This document shows, piece after piece, positions 17,992 through 27,190 of a DNA stretch of 64,000 nucleotides. Source of the DNA: Halioxenophilus aromaticivorans. GTDB taxonomy: Bacteria > Pseudomonadota > Gammaproteobacteria > Pseudomonadales > Cellvibrionaceae. The stretch is taken from NCBI RefSeq assembly GCF_042850945.1, contig NZ_AP031496.1, positions 310,001 through 374,000 of the forward strand, in the 5' to 3' direction. The notes below the pieces were generated by a model. That model did no database searches, had not been told where the DNA came from, and was given only the letters and a program-made list of their open reading frames with translations. Position 1 is the stretch's first letter. Every line of letters begins with the position of its first letter. The position numbers were made by a program, and so were the translations under genes.

Positions 17992-18909
17992 ATGCGCCTA
18001 AATCGCCTGGATCTGAATTTATTAGTGGCTTTAGATGCGCTTTTATCCGAGCGCAGCATCACCCGAGCTGCCGAGCGTATGCACCTAAGCCAACCGGCCA
18101 CCAGCGGCGCGCTGGCCAGGCTGCGAGATTTTTTTGATGACGAGCTGTTAGTCCGTGTGGGCGCGCAGATGATGCCAACTCCCTTGGGAGAAAGCCTACA
18201 AGCACCGGTGCACAATATTTTGCTGCAAATTCAAGCTACCGTAGAGCGGCGCTTAGAATTTAACGAGGCTGAATCCAACCGTAATTTTCGCTTATTAATG
18301 AGCGATTACACATCCACCACTTTCATGGCGGGCATGGTTGAACAACTAGCCAACGTGGCGCCAGGTGTGTGCTTAGAGTTTTACGCTCCAACCAATAATC
18401 CCTGGGAAAAACTCGAACAAGGGGAGGTGGACTTTTTAATCATGCCAGAGCATGTGCTGTCCAGCAGCCACCCAACGCAACACCTGTTTGATGAAGGGTT
18501 TGCGTGTATTGCGTGGGATAAAAACTCAGCCATAAACGACTCTATTTCCGTTAAACAATTCTTGGATTTAGGCCATGTTTCGGTGCGCTTTGGTTCACAG
18601 AGAACACTGAGCCAAGACCAGGTGATATTAAAAGAACAGCACGGGCTTGAGCCCAACGTAGAGATCGTTGCCTCAACCTTCGGTGCCATACCGCAATACT
18701 TGGTGGGCACTCAACGAATCGCCACGGTTTACCGCCACCTTGCCGAAACCTGGACAAAATATCTGCCGTTAAAAATGGTACCGACACCGGTGGACATGCC
18801 CACCATCCCTTGGGGAGTGCAGTGGCATAAATTCCGAGATTTAGACCCTGGCATACAGTGGTTAAGAACGAAAATTATTAACCACGCCGAGCAATTTAAT
18901 GGAGCGTAG
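17992..18909 (+). CDS. LysR family transcriptional regulator
   Basis: Transcriptional regulator of 305 residues. The N-terminal winged helix-turn-helix (RLNRLDLNLLVALDALL, then RAAERMHLSQPATSGALARLR) resembles the NodD/NahR/LinR branch, often linked to aromatic catabolism. The effector-binding domain follows. A TTG start 21 bases upstream is possible, but AAGGAACC sits correctly before ATG 17992. It lies between catabolic genes on the same strand and is followed after two bases by the frameshifted dehydrogenase, so it is likely the local activator of the island. Confidence 0.9.
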   Translation: MRLNRLDLNLLVALDALLSERSITRAAERMHLSQPATSGALARLRDFFDDELLVRVGAQMMPTPLGESLQAPVHNILLQIQATVERRLEFNEAESNRNFRLLMSDYTSTTFMAGMVEQLANVAPGVCLEFYAPTNNPWEKLEQGEVDFLIMPEHVLSSSHPTQHLFDEGFACIAWDKNSAINDSISVKQFLDLGHVSVRFGSQRTLSQDQVILKEQHGLEPNVEIVASTFGAIPQYLVGTQRIATVYRHLAETWTKYLPLKMVPTPVDMPTIPWGVQWHKFRDLDPGIQWLRTKIINHAEQFNGA

Positions 18910-18911
18910 AG

Positions 18912-19966
18912 TTGGTTGAGAGCGTATTTGCACAGATCACTGTCGATCACCAAGTGCAGTTGGTACAACAAGAGATAGGGCCACCAGCACCCGGCGAGGT
19001 ACAAGTTAAAGCACTGTACAGCACCATTAGTGCAGGCACTGAAAGTGAACTCATCGCTGGCCACATACTGCCTTTGCCGCAGCCACTGGGTTACAGCCTC
19101 TGTGGCGAAATTACACAGATTGGTGAGGCTGTACGGGGTTTTTGTGTTGGCGACAAAGTCGTGGCAACGACCACCCACGCCAAAGTGCAAAACCTCGACC
19201 ATCGAATGCTTGCTAAGGTGCCTAGCGGCTGCCCAGCAGACGCGGCAGCCTTTTTTAATTTGGCTCACACCCACTGTACGGAATACGGCGTACTAACCTT
19301 ACACTGGGCGAGCCCTGCGTGATTCTAGGCCAAGGCTTGGTGGGCTTACTGACAACCGCGCTGGCTAAAGCCATCGGTGCTGGCCCCATAATCTGCAGCG
19401 ATTTCGACGATAACCGGCTGGCGCTTGCGCGTAGCCTGGGCGCAGATTGCGCAGTTAACACCGCCTCTTCACATCAGGCCCTAACCCAAGCACTAAGCGA
19501 TTACGATTTAGCCACTATACCCGTGGTATTTGAGGCAACCGGTGCCCGCCGAACCCTAGAGCAAGCCGTGGAATTACTGGCTGAACAAGGCCGGCTAATG
19601 ATGCTGTCCCAGGGTGACGGTGAAACCCTGCCCAACATTGCTCAAGGTTTGATGATGAAAGGGGCCACGCTTATCGGTGGTTATGTAAATTCCAAGCCCT
19701 ACGCGCTCTTTAGAAGCGATTTAAAAATAAAACAGCGGTGGCCACCTCAATATGATGGTGATGTCAATAAAACAGAGAGCCATCAATACAACACAAGCTT
19801 GGATGACATAACCACCTTTTTAAAGCTCATATCGCTTAACCGTATCGACCTAGCGCCACTGATAACTCACCGGTTTCAATGGCAAGACCTACCAAAGGCC
19901 TACCAGCAAGTCACCGCACGCGACGCCAGTTTGGTGGGCGGTGTTATTGATTGGAGCAACCCCTAA
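18912..19966 (+). pseudogene. Frameshifted medium-chain (MDR) dehydrogenase
   Basis: Two adjacent frames together make one zinc-type alcohol dehydrogenase-like protein. The N-terminal half (18912-19322, TTG start) has the GroES-like fold (APGEVQVKALYSTISAGTES, LGYSLCGEITQIGEAV). The C-terminal half (19319-19966) has the NAD(P)-binding fold (VILGQGLVGLLTTALAKAIG) and a tail ending VGGVIDWSN. The first frame ends early as LHWASPA. Adding one base near 19302-19305 would read through LGEPCVILGQG, the expected linker strand. A true one-base deletion or a sequencing error are both possible; two split proteins are less likely. The catalytic zinc Cys of classical ADH is not evident. Confidence 0.8.
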
Positions 19967-20070
19967 CATTCGCCTACGCAATAGGGATAATTCACCAAAA
20001 CAAATATCTGTCTAATACTACCCGCTTTAAAATAACAATGATAATAATCAGCAATACTGAGGAGTAGAAT

Positions 20071-20814
20071 ATGGCAAACAGTCACACCGGAAGGGTGGCA
20101 GTGATAACCGGTGCTGCCGGCGCACTGGGTAAAGCCTTCGCACTGGCGTTGGCTAAGAATGGTTGTGATGTGGCGATAGCCGACATCAACGATGCGTCCT
20201 CTGTGGTAGCAGAAATTCAAACCCTAGGCCAAAAAGCGTTCAGTGAAATCTGTGATTTGAGCGACGCTCGTGCCATCGCCGTTTTTGCCGATAACGTGCT
20301 GAGCCGTTTTGAAAGGTGCGATATCTTAATTAATAATGCGGCCTTTATGCCGGTTATCCCTTTTGCCGAACTCACCTTAGAGACCTTTAGAAAATTTGAA
20401 GCCATCAATGTTGAGGCCGCTTTTTTGTTGGCTCAACATTTTACGCCCGGTATGCAAGAGCGCAAATACGGCCGTATATTACAAATTGCTTCCAGTACCA
20501 CTGGCTCACCAATGCCAGGCTTTACCAGTTACGTTACCACCAAAATGGCCGGTATTGGATTAACTCGGGCCCTGGCAGCGGAGTTCGGCAACGACGGCAT
20601 TCTCTGCAACGCGTTATCCCCGGGCTTAACCAAAACCCCGGAATCCGCCAAAAACTTGCCCCCAGAATTGTTTGATGCTGTTCGCCACCAACAACTTATC
20701 AATACCACGGAAGAGCCAAAAGACCTGGTAGGGGCAATGCTTTTTTTAACATCAGAGGCCTGCGGCTTTGTAACCGGGCAATCCATCAATTGCGATGGCG
20801 GTATACAATTTTAG
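20071..20814 (+). CDS. SDR family oxidoreductase
   Basis: FabG-like short-chain dehydrogenase (247 residues). It has TGAAGALGKAFA near residue 13, DILINNAAFMP, Ser in QIASSTTG, and YVTTKMAGIG as the Tyr-x-x-x-Lys pair. The end FVTGQSINCDGGIQF is standard. It has a good GAGGAG ribosome site and sits 104 bases after the broken dehydrogenase. The FAH-family gene starts 10 bases after its stop, so the two are probably co-transcribed. Confidence 0.88.
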   Translation: MANSHTGRVAVITGAAGALGKAFALALAKNGCDVAIADINDASSVVAEIQTLGQKAFSEICDLSDARAIAVFADNVLSRFERCDILINNAAFMPVIPFAELTLETFRKFEAINVEAAFLLAQHFTPGMQERKYGRILQIASSTTGSPMPGFTSYVTTKMAGIGLTRALAAEFGNDGILCNALSPGLTKTPESAKNLPPELFDAVRHQQLINTTEEPKDLVGAMLFLTSEACGFVTGQSINCDGGIQF

Positions 20815-20824
20815 GATTATAAAA

Positions 20825-21808
20825 ATGAAACTAGCGACTTTAAACAATGGCACGCGAGACGGACGCCTGTTAATTGTATCCAAAGACTTGACCCAAGCTG
20901 TGTACGCAAGCTCTATAGTCGACACCATGATAGAGGCTATCGAAAACTGGGCCGATGTAGAAACTGCGTTAACTCAAAAATACAAACATCTAAACGATGG
21001 CAGTTTGAAGGAGTCCTTCAAATTTAACCCAGAAAAAACCATGGCTCCCTTGCCGCGCTGCCACCAGTTTGTGGATGCGTCCGCGTTTTTAAATCACGGC
21101 AATATCATGGAGCAAGCCTACGATCTGGACGTAAAAAAGACGCCAGGCATCCCAATTATTGTACAGCGCCAAAGCGACGATTTTTTAGGCCCTCATGAGG
21201 ATTATCCTTTTCCCAAGGAAGAAGACAACTGCGATTTTGAAGGTGAATACGCGGTCATCGTCGATGATGTACCCATGGGGCTAAGCCCGGAAGAAATAGA
21301 GCCACACATCAAGCTTGTTACCATCATCAATGATGTCAGTATGCGTGCGCATTTGTTTCGCGAACTGGAAATGGGCTTTGGTTTTATTAATGCCAAGCCT
21401 GCTACGGTTTTTGCACCGGTTGCGGTAACGCCGGATGAGCTGGGCTCCTCTTGGAGAGATGGAAGAATTCACCTGGATATGAACGTACAGCGTAACGGCG
21501 AATGGTTTGGCAACCCCAATGGCGCCGGTATGGATTTCAGCTACGGTGAGATCCTTAGCCACTTATCCTACAACAGAAACCTGGGGGCTGGCACCATTAT
21601 CGGCTCTGGCACGGTGTCTAGCAAAGATTGGAAAACCGTTGGCTCCGCATGCTTAGCCGAACGGCGCGCGCTGGATATCATCGAGTTTGGCGAATGCAGA
21701 ACGGAATTCTTGAAGTATGGCGAGCGCATGCGTTTTGAGGTGTTCGGTGAAGACGGCGGCTCGGTGTTCGGGGCAATTTATCACAAGATGGTGCCCTGTT
21801 CTAAATGA
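20825..21808 (+). CDS. Fumarylacetoacetate hydrolase (FAH) family protein
   Basis: Metal-dependent hydrolase or decarboxylase of the FAH fold, acting on acylpyruvate-type products of ring cleavage. The conserved metal region is visible as DFEGEYAVIVDDVP with acidic ligands, followed by NDVSMRAHLFRELEMG and the late GSGTVSSKDW segment seen in FAH proteins. Translation from ATG 20825 gives 327 residues; a GTG 30 bases earlier would overlap the upstream SDR and lacks a ribosome site. A hairpin terminator follows. In the island it is the best candidate for hydrolysing the cleaved ring product. Confidence 0.86.
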   Translation: MKLATLNNGTRDGRLLIVSKDLTQAVYASSIVDTMIEAIENWADVETALTQKYKHLNDGSLKESFKFNPEKTMAPLPRCHQFVDASAFLNHGNIMEQAYDLDVKKTPGIPIIVQRQSDDFLGPHEDYPFPKEEDNCDFEGEYAVIVDDVPMGLSPEEIEPHIKLVTIINDVSMRAHLFRELEMGFGFINAKPATVFAPVAVTPDELGSSWRDGRIHLDMNVQRNGEWFGNPNGAGMDFSYGEILSHLSYNRNLGAGTIIGSGTVSSKDWKTVGSACLAERRALDIIEFGECRTEFLKYGERMRFEVFGEDGGSVFGAIYHKMVPCSK

Positions 21809-21833
21809 TGTTCTACATCAAAACCAATAACGG

Positions 21834-21862
21834 AAAAAGGCCTTCAGTTGAAGGCCTTTTTT
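21834..21862. terminator. Rho-independent terminator
   Basis: Twelve-base stem AAAAAGGCCTTC / GAAGGCCTTTTT around the loop AGTT, followed by a further T. It separates the rightward FAH gene from the leftward VOC gene, and the A/T flanks make it usable in both directions. Confidence 0.88.
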
Positions 21863-21868
21863 AATGGG

Positions 21869-22273
21869 TTACGATCTGGGTTCTTCCACAATTTCTATCA
21901 AGTTGCCCGCACAGTCTCGTATAAAACAGCCTTTGCCAAAATCCTCCCGGACGATAAACGCTATATCGGCGTTTTTATTTTCCAGTTCCGCAATCGTCGC
22001 TTCAAAGTCATCCACCTGAAACGCCACGTGTTTATTACCACAGGTGTTTAAGTCTGTTATTGGCATACGGCGCTCGTCCGGCAGTGGACGAGAATCGGGC
22101 TTGCAGAATATTTCGAACCTTAAATCACCGTTTCTTACTATGGCCACTTTTGCGTTGGCCGGCGGTATCTCAAAGGTTCTTTCAAGCTCAAAGCCCAGTA
22201 CCTCGCGGTACCAGGTAATCGCTTGTTCGAGGTTTGGAACGTTCACACCGCCGTGATGAAATCGTAAATCCAT
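21869..22273 (-). CDS. Small VOC (glyoxalase-like) protein
   Basis: Single-module VOC protein of 134 residues. It shows the usual beta-alpha-beta pattern with likely metal-side residues His (MDLRFHHGGVNVP), His (NKHVAFQVDDF) and Glu (AGNLIEIVEE), the glyoxalase/bleomycin-resistance layout. Function could be a lyase, isomerase or dioxygenase step. Its ATG shares a base with the stop of the upstream alpha/beta hydrolase (TAATG), so it is the last gene of a five-gene leftward operon. Confidence 0.82.
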   Translation of the reverse strand: MDLRFHHGGVNVPNLEQAITWYREVLGFELERTFEIPPANAKVAIVRNGDLRFEIFCKPDSRPLPDERRMPITDLNTCGNKHVAFQVDDFEATIAELENKNADIAFIVREDFGKGCFIRDCAGNLIEIVEEPRS

Positions 22274-23424
22274 TAATCCATCTCGTTAAAGGTAGCAGCA
22301 CACCAGTCGGCTATGTAATCTCGCATACCGGTGCCGTTATCCGCGCCACAGTGCTCAATTTCAAAGTCTTTTTTGGTAAAAATTCTAAGGTGCCTTTTGC
22401 TGCTGTTCACGGCTTGATCGTAGGAACGATGGGCATTGTTTACCGGGATTTGTCGGTCGCCTTCGCCATGGGTAACAAGGAAGGGCATGGTCATCTTCTC
22501 GATTTGACCGTCCAAGGTTACCTTGTCCATATCGGCCATAAAGCTGTCCATGTTGTCTTTACCCCATACCCATAAAACGTGATCCCAGTAGTGAGGTACG
22601 GGGTTTTCACCTTCACGCTCTAAGCGTTCGTGCTGGCGCTGGCCCCAAACATGGTTGGCGCCCATAACCGCACACAGGGCAAAACGAGGTTCATTGGCCG
22701 CGGCGCGCGGCGCGTAGTAGCCACCAAGGGACAAACCGAACATGCCAATTTTATTGCCGATGACGTCGCTGCGTGTTTGCAAATATTCTAGCGCCGGCGT
22801 TGCCCAGGCTTCGGTATTGTACACTGCGGTTAATTCTCTTAGACGCAGCGCCTCGCCGGTTCCTGGTTGATCAATAAACAACGTATTGATACCGCGCTCA
22901 AGGTTAGATTGGCCGTGACCTCCCAGAATGATTTGTTCCTTCATGGAGTCCAGACCGTTGCAGGACACCAGAGTTGGCCTGGGGGTACCGCTACCATCGT
23001 GATAAAACGAACCAGTGAACGAGGAATCACCGTAGGGGATCTCAACAAAGTCAACATGCAAGCCGCGGCATTTAACGTACTTTTTAAACATGTCCAGGCC
23101 TTTGGCGTAGGCTTCCCAGCGTGGCGCGTAATCACGAGATTGCATACGTTCTGCGGACAGATAATAAGTACAGGCGCGGCCGTATTTGGTACCCGCTGAG
23201 AGCTTGTATCCCTCTTGTTCATCTGCCAATGCGTTAGCTTCAACCTGCTGGGCCACCTTTAGCCAGCTATCAAACATGACTTCGGTACCGGCATCATCAC
23301 CATTCTTAGCGGCATCCATAATAGGGCGATTAGCTTCGTCCACTTCACCGTGGTTGCCACCACAAATCAGAGTCAGGTTGGTTTGTAAATTCCAAACATA
23401 ATTGCCGGGAAAGGGCTCAAACAT
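22273..23424 (-). CDS. Alpha/beta hydrolase (2,6-dihydroxypseudooxynicotine hydrolase/FrsA-like)
   Basis: Serine-type hydrolase of 383 residues with a helical N-terminal cap (about 1-140) and a C-terminal alpha/beta core. The nucleophile elbow is GLSLGG (Ser near 230), the acid is in THGEGDRQIP and the His in EIEHCGADNG. This layout matches C-C bond hydrolases acting on aromatic ketones (2,6-dihydroxypseudooxynicotine hydrolase) and the related FrsA-like family. With a ring-cleavage enzyme and a FAH protein nearby, C-C hydrolysis is more likely than simple esterase action, but the substrate is unknown. Confidence 0.8.
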   Translation of the reverse strand: MFEPFPGNYVWNLQTNLTLICGGNHGEVDEANRPIMDAAKNGDDAGTEVMFDSWLKVAQQVEANALADEQEGYKLSAGTKYGRACTYYLSAERMQSRDYAPRWEAYAKGLDMFKKYVKCRGLHVDFVEIPYGDSSFTGSFYHDGSGTPRPTLVSCNGLDSMKEQIILGGHGQSNLERGINTLFIDQPGTGEALRLRELTAVYNTEAWATPALEYLQTRSDVIGNKIGMFGLSLGGYYAPRAAANEPRFALCAVMGANHVWGQRQHERLEREGENPVPHYWDHVLWVWGKDNMDSFMADMDKVTLDGQIEKMTMPFLVTHGEGDRQIPVNNAHRSYDQAVNSSKRHLRIFTKKDFEIEHCGADNGTGMRDYIADWCAATFNEMD

Positions 23425-23451
23425 TGTTTACTCCAGTATTTTTTATATCAG

Positions 23452-24219
23452 CTATTCGGCGGTCCAGCCGCCGTCGATAAGTAGTGTTGTTCCAGTCATC
23501 AAGGCAGAAGCATCGCAGGCCAGAAAAACAACCGCGCCCATCAGATCTTCAACCGTACCCAACCGACCCAATTTTATTTTAGCCAATACCGATTGCAGGA
23601 ACTCCTGGTTTTCAAAAAAGGGTTTGGTCATCGGCGTTTCAATGAAGGTTGGCGCAATAATGTTGCTACGGATTCCGTGTGCCGCAACATCTAACGCTAG
23701 GGCTTTATTGAAACCCTCTAACGCCCATTTTGATGCACAGTAGAGGGTTCTATTGGGGCCGCCAACGTGGCCCATTTGTGAGCCAATATGAATGATCGAA
23801 GCTGCCTTTTCGATGGCAACCATTTTTCTAATGGCTGCTTGGGTGGTGAATACCAGGCTTTTCAGATTTAAATCTAAAACTGCGTCGTAGTCGTCTTCGG
23901 TAACCTCTAGTATCGACTTTGGGCGGTTGGTCCCGGCGTTGTTCACCAGAACGTCGTAAGCTGGCTCTTGCTCAAAAAACGAAGCGACAGCCTGGTGATT
24001 GCTGACATCCAGTGTCTTGTAATCGGCTAGGCCACCACTGCTGTTTATTGCTTCGGCCAGCTTGGCTATTTCTGGTTCTGTTCTCGCCACGAGGGTCACT
24101 TGAGCACCGGCCGCAGCCAGTGCAACGCTTAACCCCGCGCCAATACCTCGGCCGGCACCGGTTACCATGGCGCGTTTACCGTAAAGCGAAAAAGAGGGTG
24201 TTTGCGGAAGAGTACTCAT
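23452..24219 (-). CDS. SDR family oxidoreductase
   Basis: Short-chain dehydrogenase (255 residues) with TGAGRGIGAGLSVAL near 18, DVLVNNAGTNRPKS, HIGSQMGHVG and YCASKWALEG as catalytic Tyr/Lys. The ending ALMTGTTLLIDGGWTAE is typical, and the profile is close to gluconate or 2-dehydro-3-deoxy sugar dehydrogenases. It lies 11 bases downstream of the histidinol-dehydrogenase-like gene and 27 bases upstream of the hydrolase, in the same leftward operon. The neighbouring HisD-like enzyme may act on the same intermediate. Confidence 0.87.
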   Translation of the reverse strand: MSTLPQTPSFSLYGKRAMVTGAGRGIGAGLSVALAAAGAQVTLVARTEPEIAKLAEAINSSGGLADYKTLDVSNHQAVASFFEQEPAYDVLVNNAGTNRPKSILEVTEDDYDAVLDLNLKSLVFTTQAAIRKMVAIEKAASIIHIGSQMGHVGGPNRTLYCASKWALEGFNKALALDVAAHGIRSNIIAPTFIETPMTKPFFENQEFLQSVLAKIKLGRLGTVEDLMGAVVFLACDASALMTGTTLLIDGGWTAE

Positions 24220-24230
24220 CGTTGTGTCGC

Positions 24231-25559
24231 CTAAGCTTTTGTCCCGGCGCTCGGTTCGGCAGTACCGGCGTAAGGTACTTCTCTATGGCCATAGCGACGA
24301 ACACGGATATTGGCTTGTTCGCCATGACCGGCAAAGCCTTCCAGGCCACACAGCCGTGAGCAATACTCGCCCACCAACGCCGAAGCCTCATCGGTGTTCA
24401 CTTTTTGATAGGTGCAGGTTTTAATAAATTTGCCTACCCATAGGCCACCGGTGTAACGCGCGGCTTTTTTGGTTGGTAATGTATGGTTGGTGCCGATGGC
24501 TTTATCGCCGTAGGCGACGTTGGTTCTTGGGCCAAGAAAGAGTGCGCCATAGTTGGTCATGTTGTTTAAGAAGTAGTCTGGGTCTTTGGTCATCACCTGC
24601 ACATGCTCAGAAGCGATGTCGTCGGCAATTTCCACCATTTCTTCGTAACTGTCAGCAGCGATGACCTCACCAAATTCCATCCAGGCGCGTCGTGCGTGGT
24701 CGGCAGTAGGTAGAATTTCAAGCAGCCGCTCGATTTCTGCCATGGTTTCTCTGGCTAGTTTTTCTGAGTTGGTTAACAAAATCCCTGGGCTATCTGGGCC
24801 ATGCTCAACTTGGCCGAGAATATCGGTAGCGCACAATTCGGCGTCCACGCTTTCATCAGCGATCACTAGGGTTTCTGTTGGCCCGGCAAAAAGGTCTATG
24901 CCCACTCGGCCGTACAGCTGACGTTTTGCCTCAGCCACAAATGCGTTGCCCGGTCCTACCAGTATATCCACTGGGTCTATGGATTCGGTACCCAGCGCCA
25001 TGGCGCCCACGGCTTGGATACCGCCTAAGGCGTAAATAGCATCGGCGCCGGCCATATGCTGCGCAGCAACAATAGCGGGTGCAGGTTTGCCATTAAAAGG
25101 TGGCGCACAGGTTACCACGCGCGGTACACCGGCAACTTTAGCGGTTATCACCGACATGTGAGCACTGGCCAGCAGAGGATACTTGCCGCCAGGCACATAA
25201 CAACCGGCAGAATTCAAAGGAATGTTTTTATGCCCCAACACGACACCGGGTAAGGTTTCCACTTCGACATCTTTCATGGAGTCTCGTTGAATCTGGGCAA
25301 AGTTTTTAACTTGTGCCTGGGCAAATTCAATGTCTTTTATATCCTGGGCTGATAGGGTATCCATACAAGCCTGAATTTCTGCTTGGGATAGTTGGTAATC
25401 CTCGCGATCCCAGTTATCAAACTTTATAGATAAATCACGAACTGCTGCGTCGCCTCGCTGCTCAATATCAGCTAAGGTTGATTCTACAATTTCTCTTACT
25501 TTTTTGTCCGCATCGGCTTTTACAGAGGCCTCAGTACCTCGTTTTAACCAATTCGCCAT
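24231..25559 (-). CDS. Histidinol dehydrogenase family protein (catabolic paralogue)
   Basis: NAD-dependent alcohol dehydrogenase of the HisD fold (442 residues). The zinc ligands are conserved in type: Gln and His in LGQVEHGPDSPG, Asp near GDKAIGTNH, and His in GFAGHGEQANIR. Catalytic-region motifs GCYVPGGKYPL and DLFAGPTE are present. No other his gene is nearby, and the C-terminal region resembles HisD paralogues used for other diols, such as sulfopropanediol 3-dehydrogenase (HpsN). It most likely oxidises an alcohol to an acid within the catabolic island. It is preceded by the ABM gene and followed closely by an SDR. Confidence 0.85.
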   Translation of the reverse strand: MANWLKRGTEASVKADADKKVREIVESTLADIEQRGDAAVRDLSIKFDNWDREDYQLSQAEIQACMDTLSAQDIKDIEFAQAQVKNFAQIQRDSMKDVEVETLPGVVLGHKNIPLNSAGCYVPGGKYPLLASAHMSVITAKVAGVPRVVTCAPPFNGKPAPAIVAAQHMAGADAIYALGGIQAVGAMALGTESIDPVDILVGPGNAFVAEAKRQLYGRVGIDLFAGPTETLVIADESVDAELCATDILGQVEHGPDSPGILLTNSEKLARETMAEIERLLEILPTADHARRAWMEFGEVIAADSYEEMVEIADDIASEHVQVMTKDPDYFLNNMTNYGALFLGPRTNVAYGDKAIGTNHTLPTKKAARYTGGLWVGKFIKTCTYQKVNTDEASALVGEYCSRLCGLEGFAGHGEQANIRVRRYGHREVPYAGTAEPSAGTKA

Positions 25560-25583
25560 GTTGTCACCTCAATGTGGTAATAA

Positions 25584-25883
25584 TTAAAATGCGTTGAATA
25601 CGTGCTCGGTGTGAACCACCTTAGGTGGGGCGGCAAAAAAATGGCTTGCCAATTTACGCCACTGTTGGAAATTATCCGTTGCTCTGAATAGTTCCATATG
25701 GTGGCGCACAGATTGCCAACCGACAACCAGTAAATAGCCATTGTCTTTTTCTGCGATTTTATCCAACCTAAAGCTCAAACAGCCTTCAGCGGATTGGAAG
25801 TAGGGCGCAGCTTCAGCCACGGCTTTTTCAAAGTCGATATGTGAGTTAGGTATAATTTCTATTTCAGCTAGTTCGTAGATCAT
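25584..25883 (-). CDS. Antibiotic biosynthesis monooxygenase (ABM) domain protein
   Basis: Small ferredoxin-like dimeric fold of the ABM/YgiN family (99 residues), with MIYELAEIEIIPNSH, EGCLSFRLDKIAE and GYLLVVGWQSVRHHMELFR. Members include cofactor-free quinol monooxygenases and heme-degrading proteins. A longer frame from 25967 has an unlike, Pro-rich N-terminus, so ATG 25883 is preferred. It is the first gene of the leftward operon and faces the epimerase gene across a 212-base gap. Its role may be oxidation of a quinol-type intermediate. Confidence 0.75.
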   Translation of the reverse strand: MIYELAEIEIIPNSHIDFEKAVAEAAPYFQSAEGCLSFRLDKIAEKDNGYLLVVGWQSVRHHMELFRATDNFQQWRKLASHFFAAPPKVVHTEHVFNAF

Positions 25884-26095
25884 CGTCGAGTTCCCGGGTG
25901 GTTTGGCCACACTTTTTATGCGCCAACTTTGCACCACCGGGGGAAATTGGGTCAAGCTTGGGCGCATTCGTTGTTTGGAAGTTGTCTATTGATAAATTCG
26001 ATGGCAATCAGTGAGTTATCATTTGGTGCCATGTTTCGATTCCATTAGCATGAGGTCACTGCACAAACCACAATTCAAGAATAAGGAGTAAACCC

Positions 26096-27028
26096 GTGCG
26101 TGTGACTGTAACTGGAGCCAGTGGATTCGTTGGCCAGGCACTGTGCAAGCAAATTTTAGCAAGCACTGATTGGGCGCTGACCATGGTGGATTTGGATCTG
26201 ACCTGGGCAAAAAGCCTGGATTACAATCAATTAAAGCTCGTAGAGGGTGCACTGCAAAGTGAAGAGGTGCGGCAGGCAGCGGTCGGGGCTAGCGTTGATA
26301 TATTATTCCATCTAGCGGCCCTTCCAGGTGGCGCGGCTGAACAGAACCCGGGTTTATCAAGGCAAGTAAACTTAGACGCCACATTAGATTTGATTGATCT
26401 CGCTGCCAGCAAGGGTAATAAGCCGAGAGTGGTTTTTACCAGCACAATAGCCGTGCTGGGTGCGCCGCTTCCGAGCCCAGTGAATGACCAATGTCGATTG
26501 GCGCCGGCAATGATCTACGGCACACACAAGGCTATGGTGGAAATGGCTCTAGCCGATCTGCACCGGCGCGGCCAGGTTGATGCGGTTTGTATTCGACTAC
26601 CCGGTATCGTTGCCAGGCCGGCAGTAGCCAGCGGCTTAAAATCCGCTTTTATGAGCAATGTTTTCCACGATTTAAAGGCAGGCCAAGCCTTTACCAGCCC
26701 GGTGGGGCCAGATGCTACCCTGTGGCTAATGTCCGTTAGCCAATGCGTGGCTAACCTTGTGCATGCTGCAACGGTTGAGTCAGGCCGCTTACCTTCTAAC
26801 CGCGCCGTGACTCTACCAGCATTACGCCTGACCATGACAGACTTGATTGAAGAGGTGCTTTTACAAACCGGTGCCAAAAGCGATTTGATCACTTATGAGA
26901 AGCAGCCAGACCTACAAGAACACTTTGGTACTCATCCACCACTGATTACCGCCGCCGCCGATCACGTGGGCTTCAAGCACGACGGTGATGTGCAGGCGTT
27001 AGTCAGATCGGCTTTGTCGAGTATCTAG
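26096..27028 (+). CDS. NAD-dependent epimerase/dehydratase (D-erythronate dehydrogenase-like)
   Basis: Extended SDR of 310 residues, GTG start after AAGGAG. It shows TGASGFVGQALC near residue 6, HLAALPGGAAEQNP, Ser/Thr in FTSTIAVLG, and YGTHKAMVE as catalytic Tyr-x-x-x-Lys. The overall pattern resembles DenD-type dehydrogenases and UDP-sugar epimerases, but no nucleotide-sugar gene is near. In this setting it is probably a dehydrogenase for a small hydroxy acid or ring-derived intermediate. Confidence 0.78.
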   Translation: MRVTVTGASGFVGQALCKQILASTDWALTMVDLDLTWAKSLDYNQLKLVEGALQSEEVRQAAVGASVDILFHLAALPGGAAEQNPGLSRQVNLDATLDLIDLAASKGNKPRVVFTSTIAVLGAPLPSPVNDQCRLAPAMIYGTHKAMVEMALADLHRRGQVDAVCIRLPGIVARPAVASGLKSAFMSNVFHDLKAGQAFTSPVGPDATLWLMSVSQCVANLVHAATVESGRLPSNRAVTLPALRLTMTDLIEEVLLQTGAKSDLITYEKQPDLQEHFGTHPPLITAAADHVGFKHDGDVQALVRSALSSI

Positions 27029-27071
27029 CGCGTATTTTTCGCAATCGGAGCTGTAAAGTAAGGAAGCTTTT

Positions 27072-27095
27072 ATGTCAGTGGTATTTGTACTCTAG
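27072..27095 (+). other. Seven-codon mini-frame with ribosome site
   Basis: AGGA at 27060-27063 stands nine bases before an ATG that encodes MSVVFVL and then TAG. It may be a leader peptide ahead of the cupin gene, or the first codons of a gene that has decayed. A short dyad (CGCCCT-N6-AGGGCG, 27124-27141) follows. No attenuator-type T run was found. Confidence 0.25.
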
Positions 27096-27190
27096 ATAGC
27101 CAATATTCATTGATACAATTTGTCGCCCTGGTCCTAGGGCGGTAACCTCAACCTTCACTCTATAAATCAAATTCTTATAAAACTAATGTT

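Noticed and set aside
24231..25559. Histidine biosynthesis gene hisD
   Set aside because: No other his genes are nearby and the operon partners are catabolic; a paralogue is more likely.
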